NCBI RefSeq assembly: GCF_900110485.1
Contig: NZ_FODY01000018.1
Location: 28,696 to 92,695, forward strand
Direction of reading: 5' to 3'
Source of the DNA: Propionispora vibrioides
GTDB taxonomy: Bacteria > Bacillota > Negativicutes > Propionisporales > Propionisporaceae
Length of the DNA: 64,000 nt
In this document: positions 1 to 8,747 of the stretch, one piece after another
Layout of the letters: the number at the start of each line of letters is the position of its first letter
How positions within the stretch are numbered: position 1 is the first letter of the stretch
The notes under the pieces: generated by a model
The model's database searches: none
Seen by the model: only the letters and a program-made list of their open reading frames with translations
Told to the model about the DNA's origin: nothing
Program-made: the position numbers and the translations under genes

Positions 1-1
1 G

Positions 2-133
2 CACTGTATTACGGACGCATTATGCGAGAAAACACCGGACGAACAAATGGCCTGCCATCTAAAAATAGCGGGATCTCTCATTGAAAAAATATTGGCATTG
101 CCCGAAGCAACTTTGCACTTGTCGCTTAAATAA
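2..133 (+). CDS. C-terminal fragment of an unidentified protein
   Basis: An open frame enters from the left edge and ends at TAA 131-133, giving about 43 residues. It is followed 18 bp later by an intrinsic terminator in the same orientation, which supports it as a real gene end. The visible part is mainly helical-looking, with a cysteine near each end of the first half (HCITDALCEK and QMACHLK). I do not recognise the family, and most of the gene lies outside the window. Confidence 0.5.
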   Translation, partial: HCITDALCEKTPDEQMACHLKIAGSLIEKILALPEATLHLSLK

Positions 134-150
134 ATAAACCAACAAATCAT

Positions 151-179
151 TCCAATAGAACTTTATTGGATATTTTTTT
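151..179 (+). terminator. Intrinsic terminator
   Basis: TCCAATA and TATTGGA form a 7-bp stem around a 6-nt loop, followed directly by a T-rich run. It closes the gene fragment at the left edge. Confidence 0.7.
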
Positions 180-341
180 AATTATTAATTGACCCGGTCA
201 AATTATGTCATGTTGAAAATACGCACAAATGAGGTCCAAAGTGCGGGAATAGCATCCATCTGCTCACCGGCATATCCATGATTCTTATCTATTACTAACC
301 AGCAAAATGGGATCGGGAAAAATAAGGGGGTGTCGGTCAAT

Positions 342-500
342 ATGGAATGGCTTCAAAAGCTATCGCTGTGGTGGGTTGCAGGCATAGTATTAATCGCTGG
401 CGCACTGTTTATGACGAGGATATTTGCCCTTTTTTCCAAATGGTTTTTCCTTCCTTTTGACGATAAAGAGGAATCGGCGCGACATCATCACCATAAATAG
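342..500 (+). CDS. Small single-pass membrane protein, 52 aa
   Basis: ATG at 342 follows a purine-rich SD (AAGGGGG, 324-330). The frame encodes 52 residues: a short amphipathic start (MEWLQKLSLWW), one hydrophobic segment at about residues 10-34, an acidic stretch (DDKEE) and a His-rich tail (RHHHHK). It lies alone between a terminator and glgP, on the same strand as glgP and about 110 bp upstream of it, so cotranscription is possible. I cannot assign a function. The ribosome site, hydrophobic pattern and lack of competing frames make it a likely real small protein. The His-rich end might bind metal, but that is a guess. Confidence 0.5.
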   Translation: MEWLQKLSLWWVAGIVLIAGALFMTRIFALFSKWFFLPFDDKEESARHHHHK

Positions 501-609
501 CTGACCATGGAGAAGAGGAACTGACAGCGATCGCTAACCCTGCGGAGATCAGCCGCTTACAGGTATAAAAACAGGAATTAAGCATTATTTATTAAGGGAG
601 GCGAATGAA

Positions 610-3000
610 GTGTTAACCAAAGAGGAGTGCAAGGCTGCCCTGCAAAAAAGAATATTAGCGCTGGCAGGTACGAGTCTGGATGAGGCCTCGGCCGCTGACA
701 AATACGCCGCGCTGGCCAGCCTGATCCGCGATTACATCGGTCAGCGCTGGGTGGATACCACCCGTTACTATGACGACCAAAAGCAAAAACAGGTGTACTA
801 TTTCTCCATTGAATTTTTACCGGGTCGCTTACTGGACACCAATCTGCGCAATCTCGGCCTTAGGGAGGTTTGGTGCGAGGCCCTTGCCGAACTCGGCATC
901 GACTACACCGAACTGGCAAACGCCGAACGGGACGCCGGTCTCGGTAACGGCGGACTGGGACGGCTGGCAGCCTGCTTTCTGGATTCCCTGGCATCGCTCG
1001 GCCTGCCCGGTCACGGTTGCGGTATCCGCTATACCTACGGCCTGTTTGAACAGTCCATTATCGACGGCGTACAAGTGGAAAAACCGGACACCTGGCTAAG
1101 CGATCTGGATATCTGGGAATACCGCAAAGCCGGCAAAGCCGTTACGGTAGAATTCGGGCCGCCGCTGGGCACAGTTAAGGCCGTACCCTACGATATCCCG
1201 GTTATCGGCTTTGACAACCGGACTGTCAACACCCTGCGTCTGTGGAGCGCCGAACTGCGTGACGGCTTAAATGTCAATTATTCCAGCCTCACACCGGGTG
1301 ACATCCGCAAACTGTTGGAATATAAGAACTGGGTGGAGGCTATTTCACAAATTCTGTATCCTGACGACCGTTATGAAGAAGGCCGCCATTTGCGCCTCGT
1401 CCAGGAGTACTTCCTGGTTTCGGCCGGACTCAAAAGCATTATCCGCCATATTAAGCGCAAGCAGGGTTCCAATCTGTCCTATCTGGCCAACCAGATTGCC
1501 ATCCATATCAATGACACCCATCCGGCGCTTGCTATTCCCGAACTCATGCGCATTCTCATGGATGAGGAAGGCATGGGCTGGGACGAAGCGTGGGACATCA
1601 CCACCCATACCATCTCCTACACCAATCACACCGTCCTGCCGGAAGCACTGGAAAAATGGCCGGTCGATCAGTTGCGGAGCCTGCTGCCCCGTATCTATGA
1701 AATCATTCACGAAATAAATGAACGGTTCTGCGCCGAACTGTGGAAGCGCTATCCCGGCGAATGGGACCGCATTGCCGCCATGGCCGTCATTGCCGACGGT
1801 TTTGTCAAGATGGCCCATCTGGCAGTAGCCGGCAGTCACAGCGTCAACGGCGTGGCCGAGCTGCACAGCCGGATTCTCCAGGACGATCTCCTGCACCTGT
1901 TTTATCAGCATACGCCGCAAAAATTCAACAACAAAACCAACGGCATTACCCATCGCCGCTGGCTGCTTTCCGCCAATCCCGGCTTAGCCGGCTTAATTAC
2001 CGATACCATCGGCCCCGCCTGGCTGCAGCGGCCCACTGAGTTGGAAAGGCTGCTGCCCTTTGCCGCCAGTACGGCTTTCCAGCAAAAGCTGACGGCCGTA
2101 AAACAGGACCGGAAAGAAGCCCTGGCCAAATTTATTTTTGACAACTATCACATTACCCTTGATACCCATTCACTGTTCGATGTACAGGTCAAGCGCATTC
2201 ATGCCTATAAACGCCAGCTCCTGAACGCGCTGCGGATCATGGAGCTTTATCAGCGGCTAAAAGCCGATCCCGGGCTGGACATTCTGCCCCGTACCTTTAT
2301 CTTCGCCGGCAAAGCGGCGCCCGGCTATTACCTGGCGAAAAAAGTAATCCAGCTTATTGTCACTCTGTCCAAACAAATCAACAACGATCCCGCCATCCAG
2401 GATAAGCTCAAAATCGTATTTTTAGAAAACTATAATGTATCGTTAGCGGAACTAATTATTCCCGCCGCCGATATCAGTGAGCAGATTTCCACTGCCGGCA
2501 AAGAAGCCTCCGGCACCAGCAATATGAAATTCATGATGAACGGCGCCATCACGATCGGTACTTTAGACGGCGCCAATGTGGAAATCCGCGAGGCTGTAGG
2601 CGATGAGAATATTGTCATTTTCGGCCTCACGGCCGAAGAAGCAACCGCCTGCTACCAGACCGGCCAGTGCGACCCAATGATCATCTACAATCAGGATGAA
2701 CGGGTAAGAAATTGCGTCAACCAATTGATCGACGGCAGCCTCCCCGTTATCGGCGATGAATTCAAACCGCTTTATGAGTATTTGCTGCATCCCAACGGTG
2801 CTTTTCTGGAGCTGCAGGACTTTGCCGCCTACCTGGACGCCCAGGCCAAAATCGACCGGTTGTTCCGGAACAAACACGCCCGCTGGCAAATGGCCATCAA
2901 GAATATTGCTCATTCCGGCCGCTTTTCCAGCGACCGTACCGTCAAAGAATATGCCGATGCCATCTGGCATATCCGGCCGGCTGAAATCCCGCAACGGTAG
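610..3000 (+). CDS. glgP: Glycogen/maltodextrin phosphorylase (GT35)
   Basis: This cytoplasmic enzyme uses phosphate to split alpha-1,4-glucan from the non-reducing end, giving glucose-1-phosphate. The 796-aa length matches bacterial GT35 phosphorylases. Visible signatures are the N-terminal EFLPGRLL stretch, the glycine-rich LGNGGLGRLAACFLDS (111-126), NDTHPALAIPEL (301-312), and the pyridoxal-phosphate site KEASGTSNMKFMMNGA with the cofactor lysine at residue 640. I chose GTG at 610 because it lies 7-8 bp after AAGGGAGG; an ATG at 605 opens only a three-codon frame. No other glycogen gene is present in the window, so this is a stand-alone degradative gene. Whether glycogen or maltodextrin is preferred cannot be read from the sequence. 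Confidence 0.95.
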   Translation: MLTKEECKAALQKRILALAGTSLDEASAADKYAALASLIRDYIGQRWVDTTRYYDDQKQKQVYYFSIEFLPGRLLDTNLRNLGLREVWCEALAELGIDYTELANAERDAGLGNGGLGRLAACFLDSLASLGLPGHGCGIRYTYGLFEQSIIDGVQVEKPDTWLSDLDIWEYRKAGKAVTVEFGPPLGTVKAVPYDIPVIGFDNRTVNTLRLWSAELRDGLNVNYSSLTPGDIRKLLEYKNWVEAISQILYPDDRYEEGRHLRLVQEYFLVSAGLKSIIRHIKRKQGSNLSYLANQIAIHINDTHPALAIPELMRILMDEEGMGWDEAWDITTHTISYTNHTVLPEALEKWPVDQLRSLLPRIYEIIHEINERFCAELWKRYPGEWDRIAAMAVIADGFVKMAHLAVAGSHSVNGVAELHSRILQDDLLHLFYQHTPQKFNNKTNGITHRRWLLSANPGLAGLITDTIGPAWLQRPTELERLLPFAASTAFQQKLTAVKQDRKEALAKFIFDNYHITLDTHSLFDVQVKRIHAYKRQLLNALRIMELYQRLKADPGLDILPRTFIFAGKAAPGYYLAKKVIQLIVTLSKQINNDPAIQDKLKIVFLENYNVSLAELIIPAADISEQISTAGKEASGTSNMKFMMNGAITIGTLDGANVEIREAVGDENIVIFGLTAEEATACYQTGQCDPMIIYNQDERVRNCVNQLIDGSLPVIGDEFKPLYEYLLHPNGAFLELQDFAAYLDAQAKIDRLFRNKHARWQMAIKNIAHSGRFSSDRTVKEYADAIWHIRPAEIPQR

Positions 3001-3061
3001 CGGGCACCGGGCCGCAACCTATTCAATCCTCTTGTTGTCCCTCCAACAAAACAACAAAGCC

Positions 3062-3103
3062 AAAAATCCTGCCATCCACAGGGATCGCAGGATTTTCTTT
3101 TTC
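3062..3103. terminator. Bidirectional terminator between convergent genes
   Basis: AAAATCCTGC (3063-3072) pairs with GCAGGATTTT (3087-3096) and is flanked by A- and T-rich runs on both sides. It lies between the ends of glgP and the minus-strand DUF5107 gene, so it probably serves both. Confidence 0.75.
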
Positions 3104-3115
3104 ATATAGCTGTTT

Positions 3116-6100
3116 TTATTGGGCAAGCAGCGCCAGCATCTTCAAATGTGTGTGCACGCCCTGATGACTGACTTCCAGTGCCCGGGCCATAGTCAACTGC
3201 TCCTTGGCCGGCGCGGCCTGCCCCAGCCCCAGGTAGCCCAATCCCAGCAAATAACGGCAGTGTATTTGGTTCTTCTTATTCAGATCTTCATCAAAGATCA
3301 GAAAATCCGGTAAAGACACGGCAAAATAGTCAATCGCCACTTCATCATACAAATGGGCTTCACCATAGTTAATCAGCTTGTTGAACCGGCTTTTGGCCTG
3401 TTTATCGTTCCCCAGTGCCAGCAAGGCCAGCCCCTGATAAAAAATGGTCTCCGGTGGCTGATCGTTGTAGAACATGGCGCTGGCCGGTTCCTCCAAGCCC
3501 CAGGAGGCCTGTTGATAACAGGCTTCGGCCTTGGCGTCAAGCCCCATCGCCCGGTAGGCGAACCCCAGATAGTAATAAATATCGTTTTCCTGCGCTCCGG
3601 CCAGCTTGCCTTCACCCAGGTTTTCCGTATAGGCAAGCGCTTGTTCCAGATGCTTGACCGCTTCGGCAAACTCCTGCCGGCCGATGCTGCTCTTGGCTAT
3701 TTCCACCTGGGCATACACATACTGCCGGGTCACCTTGCCCTCGCCGCCCTCCCAGGGGTGGAACTGCCTGACGCCTAATAACTGCTGCGCTTCTTCAAAG
3801 TCACCGGATAAATTGAGCAGCGTAACATATTCAATATACAGATCATCCCGCTGTTGGAGCAAATCCTGATGCTCCCGGTATAGAGCCAGCCGCGCCTGCC
3901 AGGGTCTGTTGAGCTTTTTGTACAGTTGGTCAAGCTCCAGAAACACCCGGGCATCAGCGGGATTAAGCGAAAACGCCGTTTCCAGCGCCGCCTGAGCCCG
4001 GGCCGCATCGTGCCGTTTATTATAATAGGCCAGCGCCAGGTTCCGGTGAACCGTGGCAAAGGACGACTCGCTCGCTGCAGACTCCTCCCAGCAGGCAATC
4101 GCCTGATCCGGTTGTCTTTTGTCGTACCACAGATTGCCCAGATAATAGGCCGCTCTGGCAGCCGCCGGCAGAGCTTTACCGGCGGCCTGCAGCACGGCAA
4201 TATCCTCCAGACGGTTAGGGAAACAATAATCGGGACTGGCGTTTTCTGCCAGCTTATAGTAATCTGCCGCCTGCGGTGACTGCAATTGCTCATAATAATA
4301 TCCCAAATAGTAATATATCATCGGTGAAATTTCACGTTCATCCCGCTCTTGCCCGGTCAGACGCACCAGTACCTGCACCGCTTCTGTCAGGAAACCTGCC
4401 GCCGCGTAATCCGCCGCCAGAGCCAGATAGTTATGCTCGCGGTCCCCCAGTATAGCTGTCAGCTTTCCATCCAGAGCGGCGGCTTTTTTTTCATCCCCGC
4501 TGCCGCCGGCCAGTAAATAGCTCTCATAATAGGCGCCAAAATCCAGCGGATCAAGCTCTATCGTCTCCTGGGCCAACCTCTCCGCCGCTTCCCGGCGGTT
4601 TAAGATCCGCAACACCGCGGTTTTCAACAGGCGGGCCCGGCAACTGTGGTAATTGCGCACCAGCGAACGCTCCACATGGGCCAGCGCGGTTTCATAGTCC
4701 CCGTTGATACAATCAAGCTGTGCCAGCGCATAATACCCTGCATCCTGCCAGGCGGCATTCCATGCCGACTTATAAAAGGCGGCATAGGCTTCCTTCAGCT
4801 TGCCCTGATACCGTAAAGCCAGGCCCAGATGATAGTAAGGCTCACCGTCATAGGGATTGGGGTTATGCCGCGTAGCCGTTTTAACAGCCGCCCGGAAATA
4901 CTTCTCACTTGCCGCGAACTGGCCCCGGCGCAGCAATAAAGCGCCATAGGCATTGTTAAGCCGCAGGTCCTCCGGGTCACGCGACAAGCCTTCCCGGTAA
5001 TACCTGTCCGGTTCATACGTGGCATGCCGGTATTGTTCCAGATGCAAGCCGGCAAGGTATAAGGCTTCCGTGTTCGGCAAACTCCGGGGATTGGCCGGTA
5101 TGGCCCTGGCCGCAGCCGGCGGTGGCTGTAAACCTTCCTGCTCCGGGCGATAGGCGATCAGTTCCGTATGCTCGCCGGCCATGACGCGCAGCCGCAGTCC
5201 CTGTTCCGTTTCTCCCGCTATGTCGACCACTGCCGTAAAGGCTTGGGCCGGCGACAAATCGGCCCGGCAGGACAAATATAGCTTCGCCCCGCTCAGTTCA
5301 ATCAGTGCAGCCGGATAACAGGCCGTGGCATATACTCCCACAAAAGCCTTACCGTCCTTTAACTCCAGACTGACAGCCGCCCGGGTATTGGCGTTTTTGA
5401 CAACCCCAATTTCCTTGTAAGGCATAAAGTACTGTGTAAACGTTTTTTCTTCGTTAGGCTGCAGCCAGCTAAAATCAGGCTGATTGTCGGTGAACACCCC
5501 GGTCATCAATTCCACATACGGGCCATCCCCATCTGTCAGGTTGCGGTCCCAGGCTTTGCCGAAATCACCGCAGCCCCAGGTCCACTGCTTCTTGCCCGGT
5601 GAAATATGATGGTTGGCCACATGTAGAATGCCCGCTTTTGCCGAATGGTCATAGCCTCCGATAAAATCATAGTCCGAATGCTGTGCCATATAGGAGGTGG
5701 GGACCGGAATATTTTTGTACCAGGAGATATCCACGCCGGCCGAATAATCCATTTTGTAATACACGCCGGTGGCAATCGGAAATTTGGAAACATCCCGTTT
5801 TCCGTGATCAAAAACAGCGTGCACATCGGGTGGAAAAACCGACTGAGTATGCTCGTTGACCGCCACCGCCGGGTTCGCCCACCAGAGGAAGGTCTGCGGC
5901 TGATTCGTGCGGTTGTACAACTGGCCGGTAATCTCCAGGAATGCCTTGCCGGGATAAAGGGTAAAACCGGCCATCCCCTTGGTACCGTACATCCGGTCGA
6001 TTTCACTGACCCACAGCGTCTTGCTGCCGTCATTATTCTCCCTGATCTCATATTCTACCGGTCCAAACGTATTGGGCCGGTGATGCTGCGGCCAATTAAA

Positions 6101-6457
6101 TTCAATACCACCGGAAATCCAGGGGCCGGCCAGCCCCACCAGTGCCGGCTTAATCACCCGGTTGTAGTAGACAAAATCGTAACCGTTGGTTTTATCCAGC
6201 GCCCGTTGTATCCTACCGCCCAGTTCCGGCAGCACCATAATCTGCAAATACTGGTTTTCCAAAAAAACTGCCTTGTACCGCTTAGTCGTTATTTCGTCAT
6301 ATATTTTATCAATCACCGGATAAGGATACACTTTTCCCGAACTGCCCTGGTATACCCGTTTTTCCAGAAACATCGGATTCTTATCCGGTTTCCCCACCGG
6401 ATAGGTAGGAATCTCCACCCATTCCTCCCGGATCTCTACGTTGCAATCCTTTTGCAT
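3116..6457 (-). CDS. DUF5107 / tetratricopeptide-repeat protein, probable carbohydrate-related
   Basis: This large cytoplasmic-looking protein has about 1113 aa and no signal peptide. The N-terminal third is a DUF5107 domain, which has the galactose-mutarotase-like beta-sandwich fold; GGRIQRALDKTNGYDFVYYN and the GIEFNWPQHHRPNTFGPV region are typical. The rest is rich in TPR-like helical pairs with repeated Y/A/L patterns. The ATG at 6457 has an SD (GGGAGG, 6465-6470), while an in-frame ATG seven codons upstream lacks one. Family members are usually linked to sugar or glycoside use, and the neighbours here fit: an AraC regulator, an epimerase-like enzyme and a sugar ABC importer. Its promoter carries the same operator-like element as the ABC operon. 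The biochemical role of the family is not settled. Confidence 0.85.
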   Translation of the reverse strand: MQKDCNVEIREEWVEIPTYPVGKPDKNPMFLEKRVYQGSSGKVYPYPVIDKIYDEITTKRYKAVFLENQYLQIMVLPELGGRIQRALDKTNGYDFVYYNRVIKPALVGLAGPWISGGIEFNWPQHHRPNTFGPVEYEIRENNDGSKTLWVSEIDRMYGTKGMAGFTLYPGKAFLEITGQLYNRTNQPQTFLWWANPAVAVNEHTQSVFPPDVHAVFDHGKRDVSKFPIATGVYYKMDYSAGVDISWYKNIPVPTSYMAQHSDYDFIGGYDHSAKAGILHVANHHISPGKKQWTWGCGDFGKAWDRNLTDGDGPYVELMTGVFTDNQPDFSWLQPNEEKTFTQYFMPYKEIGVVKNANTRAAVSLELKDGKAFVGVYATACYPAALIELSGAKLYLSCRADLSPAQAFTAVVDIAGETEQGLRLRVMAGEHTELIAYRPEQEGLQPPPAAARAIPANPRSLPNTEALYLAGLHLEQYRHATYEPDRYYREGLSRDPEDLRLNNAYGALLLRRGQFAASEKYFRAAVKTATRHNPNPYDGEPYYHLGLALRYQGKLKEAYAAFYKSAWNAAWQDAGYYALAQLDCINGDYETALAHVERSLVRNYHSCRARLLKTAVLRILNRREAAERLAQETIELDPLDFGAYYESYLLAGGSGDEKKAAALDGKLTAILGDREHNYLALAADYAAAGFLTEAVQVLVRLTGQERDEREISPMIYYYLGYYYEQLQSPQAADYYKLAENASPDYCFPNRLEDIAVLQAAGKALPAAARAAYYLGNLWYDKRQPDQAIACWEESAASESSFATVHRNLALAYYNKRHDAARAQAALETAFSLNPADARVFLELDQLYKKLNRPWQARLALYREHQDLLQQRDDLYIEYVTLLNLSGDFEEAQQLLGVRQFHPWEGGEGKVTRQYVYAQVEIAKSSIGRQEFAEAVKHLEQALAYTENLGEGKLAGAQENDIYYYLGFAYRAMGLDAKAEACYQQASWGLEEPASAMFYNDQPPETIFYQGLALLALGNDKQAKSRFNKLINYGEAHLYDEVAIDYFAVSLPDFLIFDEDLNKKNQIHCRYLLGLGYLGLGQAAPAKEQLTMARALEVSHQGVHTHLKMLALLAQ

Positions 6458-6499
6458 GATCGCGCCTCCCGCAGCCAATTATTTTACTATTTTGCTTTC

Positions 6500-6556
6500 A
6501 TTATAAATGCATAAAGTCCAGTAATCATTACTAATAATTGCCCATTAGTTTATAAA
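6500..6556 (-). promoter_or_regulatory. Promoter and AraC-type operator of the DUF5107 gene
   Basis: On the minus strand ATTAGTAATG lies exactly 20 bp upstream of TATAAT (6500-6505). The flanking 31 bp (6526-6556) match a second site at 12474-12504 at roughly three quarters of positions, with the same spacing to TATAAT. A clear -35 box is missing, as expected for an activator-dependent promoter. The nearby AraC protein is the obvious candidate ligand; that link is inferred. Confidence 0.55.
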
Positions 6557-6700
6557 TATTGCCCTTTATTATTTTCTTTTTTCACCAGATAAGCGCGTAC
6601 AAATCCATTCAATTCACTGTCGATTTATCGTATAATAGGATTAGCTTATGATCAGTTATTTTACAGTCATCGCTGCCTCAATTACAGGAAGGGTGATACC

Positions 6701-7546
6701 ATGCACGTCATTGAAAAGGGAGTATTAGACCACTCCCAAGCCTATTTTTACACTCCCAGCCAATTGGCCAAGTCCATTCTTTTCTATGTGATTTGCGCCG
6801 GACACTTTTATTGCGACAGTAATTATCACCTCAAGCGCCAGTCTTACAACAGCTTTTTACTTATGTATATCCGTGCCGGCGAGGGGACGGTCTGGTTTGA
6901 TGATAAAGTGGTCACCGCCAGAGCGGGCGATATCGTGCTGCTCAACTGCTACCGCCCGCACGCCTATAGCACTGACGGCTGGGAAACCCTGTGGTGCCAC
7001 ATCGACGGCAATATCTGCACCGAATATTTTAACCTGATCTATAATCGCTCGGGCTGCGTCCTGCCGCTGCACGGTTCGCCGCTGATCCCGGACTATCTGG
7101 AGGATATTTTCAAGCTGCTGCAAAGCGGCCAGATATTAAATGAACATCTGGTTTCCTGTCAGATTCAGCGCCTGCTGGCCGAACTCTACGGTGTAGCCTC
7201 CCAATATCCTACCGGCAGCACCGATCAGGACCACCCGATGATCAAGGCAATCACCTATATCAAAGCCAATTATTCTTCGAAAATTTCCCTGAACGATTTA
7301 GCCGACCATCTTTGCATAAGCGTCTACTATTTTAGCCGGCTATTCAAAAAAACCACCGGCTATTCACCCTACGAATATGTCACCATGGTCCGCCTTAACC
7401 GCGCCAAGGATCTCTTAAAAACCACCGGTTTGTCCGTTAAGGAAATCGCCTTTACCACCGGCTTCAACAGCGAGGCTAACTTTATTACCTGCTTCAAACA
7501 GCACACCAAAAATACTCCGACCGAATTTCGCAAGGTCCCCTTTTAG
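6701..7546 (+). CDS. AraC-family transcriptional regulator
   Basis: This 281-aa protein has an N-terminal cupin-like sensing domain (about residues 25-165, with YIRAGEGTVWF and the GDIVLLNCYRPH stretch) and a C-terminal double helix-turn-helix (about 183-281). The final FKKTTGYSPYEYVTMVRLNRA and FNSEANFITCFKQHTKNTP segments are the classic AraC signature. ATG 6701 follows GGAAGG. It is divergent from the DUF5107 gene and sits inside the sugar locus. A shared operator-like element upstream of both the DUF5107 gene and the ABC operon suggests that it activates both in response to a sugar. The ligand is unknown. Confidence 0.9.
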   Translation: MHVIEKGVLDHSQAYFYTPSQLAKSILFYVICAGHFYCDSNYHLKRQSYNSFLLMYIRAGEGTVWFDDKVVTARAGDIVLLNCYRPHAYSTDGWETLWCHIDGNICTEYFNLIYNRSGCVLPLHGSPLIPDYLEDIFKLLQSGQILNEHLVSCQIQRLLAELYGVASQYPTGSTDQDHPMIKAITYIKANYSSKISLNDLADHLCISVYYFSRLFKKTTGYSPYEYVTMVRLNRAKDLLKTTGLSVKEIAFTTGFNSEANFITCFKQHTKNTPTEFRKVPF

Positions 7547-7550
7547 CCTT

Positions 7551-7713
7551 GGGAACCACTGATTAATTCACACTGCACATCCTGGCGGATCTTTTTCCGT
7601 CTGGCTGCGTCAGCAAAACCTTGAAATAGGGACCGTTATTCCTGCGGTTTTACTTCCTTGCCAGCCGAAAAAATCTCTCGCCAGGCCGGCAGGCTCATTT
7701 AATCAGCGGTTCC
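7551..7713. repeat. ~163-bp imperfect fold-back repeat, copy A
   Basis: The ends GGGAACCACTGATTAA and TTAATCAGCGGTTCCC are inverted copies with one mismatch. Pairing continues inward with bulges (GGCGGATCTTTTTCCG against its partner GGCGAGAGATTTTTTCGG), so nearly the whole element could fold into one hairpin. It fills the whole gap between the convergent AraC and epimerase genes. An element of the same length and design lies at 19712-19875. It has no coding capacity, so it resembles a miniature inverted-repeat (MITE-like) or large palindromic element. Confidence 0.7.
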
Positions 7714-7720
7714 CTTGCAG

Positions 7721-8653
7721 TCAGTCCAATTTCATGGCCAGTTCAAACGACAGGGTTTCGCCCGGCGCCAGGCAATACAACGCCTGATTCCGTTTGGCGA
7801 TGTCAATGGCGTCGTAATACCCGTTAGCCGGTTCCAGCGCACAATTATAATCACCGCGAAAGCCTCCCTCGGTTACCCAGAAACCGACATAAGGGAGTTT
7901 TTCTTTATCAAATACAACCTGATACCGCACCTGCTGCGACGGATAGTACACCCCGCACCGCCCTTCGGCGACCCGTCCGCAGGTATAGTATTTTTTCGTG
8001 GTGCCGCTCGTTGCGGGCAATACCCGGTCCAGCCGGTATTGCCTGCCGTCACGGTTCCGTGTGACCGGATAGGAATGAAGCTGCCCGGCAGGACCTAAGC
8101 TCGCACTGTCCTGGACATTCAGCACCGTTTGCGTTCCCGGCGGAAACTCAAGCTCCATATCCTCTTCACAGCGCAGCAGGCAATGCATCGCCCAAATACA
8201 GGGAAACATCGCTTCCCCGTGATTGGTGATATGATAGTGAAGCCGCAGTGTCTTATCCTGTAAAGTCAGTTGCTTCTGATACCGGTAACCAAAAGCCGGG
8301 CTTTGATAGGTCAGGCTTACGCGATCATCGCCTTCGATAACATACGAAAAATCGGCGGTCCATATTTCACCGTGATCCGGATACTCCAGTTCCTGCTGCC
8401 CTACCCATACTTTGCCTGCGTCAATCGAAGGAAAGGCATCGTCAAAGCCGGCGGCGTCATACTCGGCAAACGCCGCGTACTTGCCGGGCTTTTGGTAAGC
8501 CTCCTCCTTATGCTGAAAAAGCAGTTCAAACTGTTTATCTTTTTTATACATCGACGCTACTTTACCGCCTAAGGCCGGGATGACAACAACCCGCAGCCAT
8601 TCATTTTCCAGCCGCAGCGCGTCCATCTGCTTAAACCGTATTTTGTCGATCAT
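7721..8653 (-). CDS. Aldose 1-epimerase-like sugar mutarotase
   Basis: This 310-aa cytoplasmic protein has the galactose-mutarotase-like fold pattern. The start RLENEWLRVVVIPALGGKVA, the YDAAGFDDAFPSID segment, the conserved histidine region YPDHGEIWTADF (about 93-104) and LHYHITNHGEAMFPCIWAMH are typical. Aldose epimerases interconvert alpha and beta anomers of free sugars. It is the last gene of the ABC importer operon, separated from the binding-protein gene by a strong hairpin. A role in equilibrating the imported sugar is therefore likely. The exact substrate, and whether it acts on a free or phosphorylated sugar, cannot be told. SD GGGAGG precedes the ATG. Confidence 0.8.
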   Translation of the reverse strand: MIDKIRFKQMDALRLENEWLRVVVIPALGGKVASMYKKDKQFELLFQHKEEAYQKPGKYAAFAEYDAAGFDDAFPSIDAGKVWVGQQELEYPDHGEIWTADFSYVIEGDDRVSLTYQSPAFGYRYQKQLTLQDKTLRLHYHITNHGEAMFPCIWAMHCLLRCEEDMELEFPPGTQTVLNVQDSASLGPAGQLHSYPVTRNRDGRQYRLDRVLPATSGTTKKYYTCGRVAEGRCGVYYPSQQVRYQVVFDKEKLPYVGFWVTEGGFRGDYNCALEPANGYYDAIDIAKRNQALYCLAPGETLSFELAMKLD

Positions 8654-8691
8654 AACCGCCAGCCTCCCTGTGTATCTCTTAAAAGATCACT

Positions 8692-8730
8692 TAAAAACCG
8701 GCGCCCATGCACTCTGGGCGCCGGTTCTCC
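8692..8730 (-). terminator. Hairpin between binding-protein and epimerase genes
   Basis: A perfect 12-bp stem (AACCGGCGCCCA, 8696-8707, with 8715-8726) and a 7-nt loop are followed on the minus strand by TTTTTAAG. It sits just after the binding-protein stop. Partial termination or 3'-end protection here would give more binding protein than epimerase, a common arrangement in sugar ABC operons. Confidence 0.7.
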
Positions 8731-8747
8731 TTTACCTGTATGTATGA

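Noticed and set aside
5645..6514. 289-aa plus-strand frame
   Set aside because: Complement of the DUF5107 coding region; composition is that of a shadow frame and there is no SD.
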